The translations under genes and the position numbers were made by a program. Shown here in pieces: positions 1-6,195 of a stretch of DNA of 18,769 bases; position 1 is the stretch's first letter; each line of letters begins with the position of its first letter. Below the pieces are notes generated by a model, which worked only from the letters and a program-made list of their open reading frames with translations, had not been told where the DNA came from and searched no databases. The stretch is taken from assembly GCA_050732575.1 (NCBI GenBank), contig JBOHRF010000077.1, forward strand, positions 1 through 18,769. The letters run 5' to 3'. The stretch is from JBBDWZ01 sp050732575. GTDB taxonomy: Bacteria > Gemmatimonadota > Gemmatimonadetes > Longimicrobiales > RSA9.

Positions 1-451
1 CGCTGGGTCTGGTCTGCCTGCAGGCACGACGCGCCCGTTGAACCTCGCATGCCTTGTCGGAAAACAGCACCAGTCGGAGAGCCGGATGCGGGAAATCCGG
101 ATCCGCTCGCACGACCAGTGTCGTGTTGAAATTGCGGCCCAGCGCCCAGTGCACCCATACCAGCAGCAATAACGCACTCGTCATGAGCGCAGCGCCCACC
201 CAGCGCACAGCCGCAGGGAACGGCAACTCCGACCACGCCAACAGTTCTGGCGCTGCCAGAAGAAGAAGAATCAACACGCCCGTAGGCGGACCTAACACCC
301 GCCGTCCGGTCGCAAACCCACCCTCCCGCGCAAAACCGGCCCGCACCGCCGCCCGGTCTCGACCCGTCCCTGCCCGCACGTGCCAGTACACTCGCAGCGC
401 CATTACCAGCCCGGTCAGTATCACGAACGCACCATGGAACCCGTCCCGCAT
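1..451 (-). CDS. Isoprenylcysteine methyltransferase-like membrane protein, partial at left edge
   Basis: An open minus-strand frame runs about 150 codons from ATG at 451 to the window edge, so the C-terminus is not seen. GGAGA lies 5 bases upstream of the ATG. Hydrophobic segments lie near residues 8-22, 55-72 and 84-101. They are followed by ALGRNFNTTLVVR (103-115), which matches the stretch just before the catalytic region of Ste14/ICMT and related phospholipid methyltransferase-like membrane enzymes. Those enzymes normally continue with a GPYRxxRHPxY-type S-adenosylmethionine-binding motif within about 10-15 residues. Here the sequence instead becomes hydrophilic and unlike the family, with no such motif in any minus-strand frame up to the edge. 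The gene may therefore be degraded, fused or divergent. The N-terminal family resemblance is moderate, and function is not certain. Confidence 0.5.
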   Translation of the reverse strand, partial: MRDGFHGAFVILTGLVMALRVYWHVRAGTGRDRAAVRAGFAREGGFATGRRVLGPPTGVLILLLLAAPELLAWSELPFPAAVRWVGAALMTSALLLLVWVHWALGRNFNTTLVVRADPDFPHPALRLVLFSDKACEVQRARRACRQTRPS

Positions 452-467
452 TTTAGTCTCCAGAAAA

Positions 468-489
468 ATAATATTTAGGTCAACCTAAA
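468..489 (-). promoter_or_regulatory. Palindromic operator-like site next to a possible -10 box
   Basis: Positions 474-489 read TTTAGGT-CA-ACCTAAA, perfect 7-base arms around a 2-base centre, in an AT-rich island. On the minus strand the adjoining bases 473-468 read TATTAT, a fair -10 box, about 17 bases upstream of the start codon at 451. The palindrome would then fill the spacer between -10 and -35, where a dimeric repressor blocks RNA polymerase. The -35 position (about 491-496) is poor. The arm sequence resembles half of a DtxR/IdeR box, but the spacing is wrong (TTAGG-N4-CCTAA rather than N9), so the regulator is unknown. The divergent DUF1254 gene could share the site. Confidence 0.45.
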
Positions 490-567
490 ATTCCGCCACG
501 GGCGGCGCAAGGGTCAGTCGACGTTGCTACCTTCGTCCAACTGACGCGGGCCAGGCACCAGAGCATC

Positions 568-2157
568 GTGCATCCATTGGATGGGGTGCACGACGCAGAC
601 GGACGGGACGCGCACGGTGAACGTGGCATGAAGCGGAATTTGGTCGCGGAGAATGCGGGAGAACTCTCACCGCTACCGGATCGGCTTCCGATCACGGTGG
701 AAGCACGTGTAGGAGAAATCGAATTTCGGCGCGGTCTCCCGACGCGCAGCGGGCTGGACAAGATTCACGAGATTCAGGATTTCCAACGCGCCTGCCAACT
801 GTATCAATGGGCCATTCCGGCGGTGGGCGTGATGGGATGGCACAAGGCGAGTCAGGTCAACGGCGCGACAAGGTCAACCGATTGGGTGGTTTTTGACGAT
901 GCTGCTGCGCGCTCAGGGCTGCTGACCCCTGAGACGCAAGTGGCTTACGTCCTGGCTTTTCCGGATTTGCACGAGGCGGGTCCGCTCCTGCTCGAGTATT
1001 GCGCGGGCAGAATTTCGGGTTGCGTGATGGACTACTGGCAGCGGCCGGTTGCCGATTTTGGCTACACGGGACCTGAAAAGGGAGCTACTGCGGGCAGACT
1101 ATTGATTGTTGGGCCGGGCCAGAGAGTGCCGGATGGAGCGGAGTGCCGGGCAGCTTTTTCGTCTACGCGCGTGGCCATGGTGATGTATCGGGTTCTGAGC
1201 CGACCGGAGATAGACCGCTACATCCCGCACAATCGGCTCTATCCTTTTGCCGAACGAGCAGCGCCGCCGCGGCCGCACGTTGTTTGGGCGCGCAAGGCGT
1301 TCACGCAGTCACAGCCGCGCGGCCTGGCGTACTGGGAATGGCTGCACGAGCTGATCCAGCGTGAGCCGGCCCAGGAGCGGGATCGACTTTTCCTGGGTAT
1401 GCTGCGTTCACTGGGGATAGAAAAAGGCAGCGCCTTCGAACCGGATGAGCGCTCGCGGCGAATTCTGATTGATGCTACTACGCTCGGCGAGCAAATGACG
1501 CGGGCGCTGACCTCTGACCGGCGCAAGCCCTCGCCGCTCTACCAAACGGAGTCTCGTTGGCAACTCGCCGCGCAGCTCGAACCCGATCAACGCCAGCCCT
1601 GTTACGACGAGTTTGACGAACGCACTGACTTCTTCTATCGGTGTGTGGGATCGCCCCACCTTGCGGCATTGGCATTACCGGGCATTCGTTGCCTATGCCT
1701 TTGTACTTTCAAAGATCTGGACGGCGACTGGCTGGATGGGGCGTTGAGCTACCGGCTGCGCTTGCCGCCGGTCCAGGCACCGCGGGAATTCTGGAGCATC
1801 GCCCTTTACGACCTGGACGCGCGCACCTTGCTAATGCCCGACTCTGCGCGTGCAGAGATTCATCGGAATTCCGAAAACCTGCGGTCCAACCCGGATGGCT
1901 CAGTGGACATGTTCTTTGGACCCGTCGCACCCGAGGGCGCCGAGAACAACTGGCTGGAGACCCGGCCCGGCCGCTCGTGGTACCCGCTGCTTCGACTGTT
2001 CGCCCCGGCCGGCATGCCGCGGGACGTGCCCTGGCCGATTGCCGACCTTGAAAAGGTGCGCTCACCCCTGATGAGCTGGTGGTCCACGCTCGCTCGGCCT
2101 GCGCGCCGGCTGCGCGCGGCCGTACCTGCCAGCCGGCCGCGCGAAAAGCTGCCCTGA
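568..2157 (+). CDS. DUF1254/DUF1214 domain-containing protein
   Basis: The protein has 529 residues from GTG at 568. An ATG at 628 (MKRN..., 509 residues) is equally plausible because neither start has a strong ribosome site. The frame is open upstream to a stop at 469. An N-terminal DUF1254 domain lies at about 72-190: a QLYQWAIPAVG segment, a TPETQVAYVLAFPDL segment, then GCVMDYWQRPVADFGYTGP and a KG..GRLLIVGPG turn. A C-terminal DUF1214 domain lies at about 385-495, with WLDGALSYRLRLPP, FWSIALYDLDARTLL, NPDGSVDMFFGP and a P.G..W.P.LRLF segment. Most relatives carry a secretion or lipoprotein signal, and none is visible here, which suggests either a cytoplasmic form or a wrong start. The family's biochemical role is not established. 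It converges on the next gene with 6 bases between the stops. Confidence 0.85.
   Translation: MHPLDGVHDADGRDAHGERGMKRNLVAENAGELSPLPDRLPITVEARVGEIEFRRGLPTRSGLDKIHEIQDFQRACQLYQWAIPAVGVMGWHKASQVNGATRSTDWVVFDDAAARSGLLTPETQVAYVLAFPDLHEAGPLLLEYCAGRISGCVMDYWQRPVADFGYTGPEKGATAGRLLIVGPGQRVPDGAECRAAFSSTRVAMVMYRVLSRPEIDRYIPHNRLYPFAERAAPPRPHVVWARKAFTQSQPRGLAYWEWLHELIQREPAQERDRLFLGMLRSLGIEKGSAFEPDERSRRILIDATTLGEQMTRALTSDRRKPSPLYQTESRWQLAAQLEPDQRQPCYDEFDERTDFFYRCVGSPHLAALALPGIRCLCLCTFKDLDGDWLDGALSYRLRLPPVQAPREFWSIALYDLDARTLLMPDSARAEIHRNSENLRSNPDGSVDMFFGPVAPEGAENNWLETRPGRSWYPLLRLFAPAGMPRDVPWPIADLEKVRSPLMSWWSTLARPARRLRAAVPASRPREKLP
2114..2142. other. GC-rich inverted repeat at convergent gene ends
   Basis: GCGCGGCCG (2114-2122) and CGGCCGCGC (2134-2142) form a perfect 9-base stem with an 11-base loop inside the last codons of the DUF1254 gene. 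The repeat is just downstream of the stop of the convergent membrane protein gene. Neither side is followed by a T run on the appropriate strand, so it is not a standard intrinsic terminator. It could block RNA polymerase or exonucleases for transcripts of the minus gene. Confidence 0.3.
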
Positions 2158-2163
2158 CCTGGC

Positions 2164-2673
2164 CTACGCCCGGGTCGCCGTCCCACCCGCCATGGTAGGC
2201 TGGATCTGGTGGGACCGGCTTCTCCCTTCTGCCCTGTCGAGTTTCGTGCGCAGTCCTGCGCGCGCAATGCCCGAGAAGGTCAGCGTGGCCAGCACCAGCT
2301 TGGCTGCCGCCGTGAAGGACGCGACCATGAACGAAAACCTGGCCGCAGACTGGACGTTCAGCCGCGTCTCAACTGCGTCCATGGTGAACAGCAGCAGCAG
2401 AGCACCGCAGAGCACGGCACCCGCCACGCTGAAATACCCGAACACCCGCAGAAAACGCTGGTGTTGGAGCGCAAGGCCCGTGGCCAGGGCAATCAACAGA
2501 CCCGCCGCCGGGATCATGAACGCGTTGCTCATCAGCCCAACTGCGCCGAAGCGCCATTGGTTGTTGCCAATATTGAATCCGCCCAGCTGCGTCATGGCGT
2601 CGAAGAACGGAACTGCCACCAGCGTAAACGCCACCAAATACGCAGGCCAGGCCAGAAAACGGTGCCGATCCAT
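2164..2673 (-). CDS. Small four-helix integral membrane protein of unknown function
   Basis: The protein has 169 residues. The start at 2673 is supported by GGAAG 6 bases upstream. Four hydrophobic segments lie at roughly 8-24, 45-69, 76-97 and 111-132. The loop between helices 1 and 2 (TQLGGFNIGNNQWRFGAVG) is rich in Gly and Asn and probably periplasmic. The tail after 136 is hydrophilic and basic, probably cytoplasmic. I recognise no named family. The pattern of four helices with a short charged tail resembles uncharacterised DUF-type membrane proteins. It stands alone on its strand and converges on the DUF1254 gene. Confidence 0.75.
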   Translation of the reverse strand: MDRHRFLAWPAYLVAFTLVAVPFFDAMTQLGGFNIGNNQWRFGAVGLMSNAFMIPAAGLLIALATGLALQHQRFLRVFGYFSVAGAVLCGALLLLFTMDAVETRLNVQSAARFSFMVASFTAAAKLVLATLTFSGIARAGLRTKLDRAEGRSRSHQIQPTMAGGTATRA

Positions 2674-3043
2674 GGATCTTCCCTGTCTTGGGTTTCTTTA
2701 GTTTCAACGAGTTTTTAACCGTATGTGTGCGCACCGCGTGTATGCAATGCGCGTTCCCTTGTGCTTAATGTCTCGCATTGTGCAAACAACTGTTTTGAAA
2801 CGTCACCATTTTGTCGCCTCCCTGCAACAGCACTCTACAGTACGGCACTCCTTTGGTGTGGTCAGGCTACACTCAGGAATCGCGCTCGGCTCCGGCACGG
2901 CCTCGGGATTGTCGCCTAAATCGTTGCGTTGATTCCAGTTGCGGTGTGTCCTGGACGCCCAAAGAAAGGGGCCAGTCGACGGGAATGAGTCCTGCTTGAG
3001 CCAGCAAGACCACGCATCATCTGTTTCCTGGGGAGAGTAGAAA
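2674..3043. other. 370-base intergenic region between divergent genes
   Basis: This region carries the upstream sequences of the minus-strand membrane protein and the plus-strand PEP-CTERM gene. No open frame in it has a convincing start and ribosome site. The part at about 2695-2830 is AT-richer than its surroundings and is the likely promoter zone. TTGTCG (2811-2816) with TCTACA (2834-2839) has correct 17-base spacing but a poor -10. A small imperfect hairpin (2989-3010) sits just before the PEP-CTERM ribosome site. No sigma54 box with the obligatory GG-N10-GC spacing was found. Confidence 0.5.
3030..3037 (+). promoter_or_regulatory. Strong ribosome binding site of the PEP-CTERM gene
   Basis: GGGGAGAG lies 6 bases before the ATG at 3044. 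This is one of the best ribosome sites in the window and fixes the start of the downstream signal peptide. Confidence 0.7.
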
Positions 3044-3712
3044 ATGCGCCGCACAAGATCCACGTTGCTGGCAATGGCGTTCCTGGCTGGCGGTTTGCCG
3101 CTGCAAGCTCAAACGCAGTTCCAGTTCGTGAGTGGCGGATCGGTCACCGCTTTCGGCTACTACGTTGGGCCCTACCTGGGTTTGATGGGTCCGCCCGGCA
3201 ACCAGACTCAGGTGCTCCTGAACTGCGTAGACTTCTTCCATCACGTTACGACGGGCCAGGTGTGGATGGCCAATCTGACCAACCTGGGTCAGACCGACCT
3301 TTCGGGTACGCGCTTTGGGACTATGACCAACGCGCTCGACCTGTACCGTCAGGCGGCGTGGCTTACCACTCAATACGCCGGAGCTTCGGCCACGGAAGTG
3401 GGTCAAATCCAGGCCGCGATCTGGCGGTTGTTTGCCACCGGCACACCAGGCCCGAGTTCGTCGATCATTGATCAATGGTTGGCCCGGGCGCTGGCGAACT
3501 TCCACACGATTAATGCGGCCGACTTTTGGGTAGTTAGCGATGTGAATATGAGCTCGATTGGGGGCGGCACCCAGGAATTCATCATCTATCAGGTCACGCC
3601 AGAACCAGCAACGATGATGCTGCTGGGCACTGGCCTGGTAGGCATTGGTACCGCGTTGCGCCGACGCAAGCGGACCAGGCAAGGGGATCACGACGCGCAG
3701 GAGACGGCCTAG
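3044..3712 (+). CDS. Secreted PEP-CTERM protein with thioester-domain-like motifs
   Basis: The protein has 222 residues. Residues 1-23 form a signal peptide: basic MRRTR, a hydrophobic core, and likely cleavage LQA|QT giving an N-terminal Gln. The C-terminus is a PEP-CTERM sorting tag: PEP at 186-188, a transmembrane stretch at 190-204, then RRRKR at 206-210. Known PEP-CTERM tags are recognised and cut by an exosortase, and none is encoded in this window. A 12-residue hydrophilic tail after the basic cluster is longer than usual. The ectodomain contains LNCVD (59-63, the only cysteine), YRQAAWL (101-107) and IQAAIW (122-127). These match, in order, the three motifs of bacterial thioester adhesin domains (Cys-hydrophobic-Asp; Gln-x-x; TQxA-hydrophobic-Trp). 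It looks like a stand-alone gene ending in a strong terminator. Confidence 0.85.
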   Translation: MRRTRSTLLAMAFLAGGLPLQAQTQFQFVSGGSVTAFGYYVGPYLGLMGPPGNQTQVLLNCVDFFHHVTTGQVWMANLTNLGQTDLSGTRFGTMTNALDLYRQAAWLTTQYAGASATEVGQIQAAIWRLFATGTPGPSSSIIDQWLARALANFHTINAADFWVVSDVNMSSIGGGTQEFIIYQVTPEPATMMLLGTGLVGIGTALRRRKRTRQGDHDAQETA

Positions 3713-3737
3713 CGCCGCTGCGTCGCGTGATTCACGA

Positions 3738-3777
3738 CGAAGGGCCTCCGCGGTGAAGCGGAGGCCCTTCGCTTTTT
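3738..3777 (+). terminator. Strong intrinsic terminator after the PEP-CTERM gene
   Basis: A perfect 14-base stem, CGAAGGGCCTCCGC (3738-3751) with GCGGAGGCCCTTCG (3758-3771), has a 6-base loop GGTGAA. It is followed by C and five Ts (3773-3777). It lies 26 bases past the PEP-CTERM stop. On the minus strand the hairpin is not followed by a T run, so for the converging pilC transcript it would act only as a stem-loop. Confidence 0.92.
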
Positions 3778-3796
3778 GCGATACGCGACGGCTCAA

Positions 3797-4999
3797 TCAG
3801 CCACCGACTGCGTTGATCATGTCGAAGATCGGCAGGTACATGGCGATGATCATGCCGCCGACCACGATGCCGAGGAATACGATCATGAGCGGTTCCATGG
3901 CGGCCAGCAACGCTTCCACGGCCGCATCGACTTCTTCGTCGTAGAAGTCGGCGATCTTGGTGAGCATTTCATCGAGACCGCCGGTCTGTTCACCGACGTT
4001 GATCATCTGCACGACCATGGGCGGGAACACGCCGGACTTCTTGAGCGGCTCGCTGATGGTTTCACCACCCGCGATAGACCTGCGTGACTCCATGATTGCA
4101 TCGTGGATGACCCGGTTGCCGGCCGTGCGGGCGGTGATTTCGAGTCCGTCCAGAATGGAGACGCCAGACGACACGAGCGTACCCAGCGTACGCGTGAAAC
4201 GGGCGATGGCCGCTTTCCGCTGCAAGGGCCCGAGGATGGGCACAGTCAGCAGCGTGCGATCGATGGTGAGCTGGCCACCCGGCGTTTGGTACCACTGCCG
4301 CACCAGGAAAGCCAGGGCCAGTATGCCGCCAAAGATGAAGAACCAGTAGCTCTGCAACAGGCGGGACAATGCAATAACGAACAGCGTGGGTGCGGGCAAC
4401 GGTACACCCGCGCTCTCGAACATGGCCTGGAACGTTGGAATCACGAACAACAACAGCACAGTGACCGCAGCCGCCGCGACGGTCAGGATCACGGCCGGAT
4501 AGATCATGGCACCTTTGATCTTGCGGCGTAGCGCGTCCGCTTTTTCAAGGAAGGTAGCGAGGCGCAGCAGAATGGTGTCCAGGATACCGCCCGCTTCACC
4601 GGCAGCCACCATGTTCTTGTACAGGTCGGTGAAGACTTTGGGGTGAGCGCCCATGGCGTCGGCCAGCGTCTGGCCGGACTCCACGTCATAGAGGATTTCC
4701 TCAATGACGCGGCGTAGCGACTTGTTCTCGCTCTGCTTGGCCAGAATGTCCAAGCTCTGCACGAGAGGCAAACCCGAGTTGATCATGGTCGCGAACTGGC
4801 GCGTGAAGATGACGATATCACGCGTGGCGATGCCCGTGCCCAGCGAAAATCCGGCATCCGCTTTTTTCTCTTCGACCTTGACCGGAACCATGCGATTGCG
4901 TCGCAGGTAGCCGACGACCTCTTCACGGTTCTGAACGTCGATCTCGCCGCTCTGGATGTCACCCGATGGGGTGCGCGCCGTATACGTGAAGGTTGCCAT
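3797..4999 (-). CDS. pilC: Type IV pilus inner-membrane platform protein PilC
   Basis: The protein has 400 residues, the usual PilC/GspF size. It is the polytopic platform that couples the PilB and PilT motors to pilin assembly and removal at the inner membrane. An N-terminal FTYTARTPSGDIQSGEI segment opens the protein. Two tandem T2SSF domains follow: about 62-185, with FTRQFATMINSGLPLVQSL and GEAGGILDTIL; and about 265-388, with FTRTLGTLVSSGVSILDGL and NVGEQTGGLDEML. Membrane segments lie near 165-190, 213-234 and 371-393. It is the last gene of pilB-pilT-pilC, 65 bases after pilT. No clear Shine-Dalgarno sequence precedes the ATG, so it may depend on read-through from pilT. A GspF of type II secretion is the alternative, but pilT next door argues for pili. 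Confidence 0.93.
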   Translation of the reverse strand: MATFTYTARTPSGDIQSGEIDVQNREEVVGYLRRNRMVPVKVEEKKADAGFSLGTGIATRDIVIFTRQFATMINSGLPLVQSLDILAKQSENKSLRRVIEEILYDVESGQTLADAMGAHPKVFTDLYKNMVAAGEAGGILDTILLRLATFLEKADALRRKIKGAMIYPAVILTVAAAAVTVLLLFVIPTFQAMFESAGVPLPAPTLFVIALSRLLQSYWFFIFGGILALAFLVRQWYQTPGGQLTIDRTLLTVPILGPLQRKAAIARFTRTLGTLVSSGVSILDGLEITARTAGNRVIHDAIMESRRSIAGGETISEPLKKSGVFPPMVVQMINVGEQTGGLDEMLTKIADFYDEEVDAAVEALLAAMEPLMIVFLGIVVGGMIIAMYLPIFDMINAVGG

Positions 5000-5064
5000 A
5001 GTGCTTTAGGTAACGGTGACAGTGGCGGTGAGCCCCCCGGCTTCACCCCCCTGATCACGTGCGC

Positions 5065-6195
5065 TCAGTTGTTCGGTGCGGGCTGTCCCACCATTCGCAG
5101 CAGCTCATTGGGATCACTGGAGTGCTGCAGCGCCGTTTCCAGCGTGACGTTGCCCGCTATGTAGTGCTGGTACAGCGCGTCGTTCATGGTCTGCATTCCG
5201 AACTTCTTACCGGCCTGCATGATCGAATAGATCTGGTGCACCTTGTCATCGCGGATGCAAGCGCGAATGGCGGGCGTGCAGATCATGATCTCACAGGCCG
5301 CCACGCGGCCCGAGCCCTTGGCTCGGGGCAGCAGCGTTTGCGTAATGACGCCTTCCAGCACGAAAGCCAGTTGCGCTCGGATCTGCGCTTGCTGGTTGGC
5401 GGGGAAAACGTCGATGATGCGGTTGATGGTCTCGGCCGATGAGTTGGTGTGCAGCGTAGCAAATGCCAGGTGGCCGGTTTCCGCGATGGTGAGGCCCGCG
5501 GCAATGGTCTCCTGGTCGCGCATTTCACCGATCAGTACAAAGTCCGGGTCCTGACGCAACGCGTATTTGAGGGCCGACGCAAAAGACTTGGTGTCTTGCC
5601 CAACCTCGCGTTGATTCACTATGCAACCCTGGTGGCGGTGCACAAACTCGATCGGGTCCTCCACGGTCAGAATGTGACCACGCTCCTCCCGATTGATCTT
5701 GTCCAGCATGGCGGCCAGCGTGGTGGACTTGCCCGAGCCGGTCGGGCCGGTTACCAACACGAGGCCGCGCGGCCGTTCTGCCATCTTCGTGATGATGGGT
5801 GGCAAGCCGAGCTGTTCGACCGTCTTGATGTTGAACGGAATCTGACGAACCACCATGGAGACACACTGCCGCTGCTTGAAGACGTTGCCGCGGAAGCGTG
5901 ACAGGTTCTGGATGCCGAACGAGAAGTCCAGCTCGTCCTCCACTTCGAAGCGCTTCTTCTGGGCTTCCGTCAAAATCGAATAGCCGATGGCCAGAGTGTC
6001 CTTGGGTGTCAGGACATAGTCCGTCGATGCATTCACAATGTCACCATCAATGCGGAACTTGGGCCGCTCGCCCGCCGTGATGTGCAAGTCGCTGGCGCCG
6101 CGCTTGATCATTTCTTCGAGCAGCGCACGCAGGTTGACAGGAAGTGTTCCGGTCGGTGGCGCCTGACTGGACGCACCGGTCATGGTCGTGCTCAT
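5065..6195 (-). CDS. pilT: Type IV pilus retraction ATPase PilT
   Basis: The protein has 376 residues, typically about 345-380 for PilT. It is a hexameric cytoplasmic ATPase that drives pilus retraction (twitching, DNA uptake). The N-terminal PAS-like domain includes the GASDLHITAGERP motif (33-45). It is followed by Walker A GPTGSGKST (150-158), the Asp box VEDPIEF (178-184), Walker B region RQDPDFVLIGEMR (214-226) and the His box TGHLAFATLHT (240-250). Toward the C-terminus AIRACIRDDK (309-318) matches the AIRNLIRE retraction motif that separates PilT from PilB. The ATG overlaps the pilB stop (ATGA at 6195-6192), and AAGGAG lies 11 bases upstream inside pilB. This indicates translational coupling. 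Confidence 0.95.
   Translation of the reverse strand: MSTTMTGASSQAPPTGTLPVNLRALLEEMIKRGASDLHITAGERPKFRIDGDIVNASTDYVLTPKDTLAIGYSILTEAQKKRFEVEDELDFSFGIQNLSRFRGNVFKQRQCVSMVVRQIPFNIKTVEQLGLPPIITKMAERPRGLVLVTGPTGSGKSTTLAAMLDKINREERGHILTVEDPIEFVHRHQGCIVNQREVGQDTKSFASALKYALRQDPDFVLIGEMRDQETIAAGLTIAETGHLAFATLHTNSSAETINRIIDVFPANQQAQIRAQLAFVLEGVITQTLLPRAKGSGRVAACEIMICTPAIRACIRDDKVHQIYSIMQAGKKFGMQTMNDALYQHYIAGNVTLETALQHSSDPNELLRMVGQPAPNN

Noticed and set aside
54..488. A 144-codon plus-strand frame at the left edge
   Set aside because: Composition is Arg/Ser/Thr/Pro-rich with no motif. The minus strand has a ribosome site, hydrophobic helices and family resemblance.
474..489. DtxR/IdeR iron box
   Set aside because: Arms are TTAGG and CCTAA but separated by 4 rather than 9 bases, so only a generic operator call is justified.
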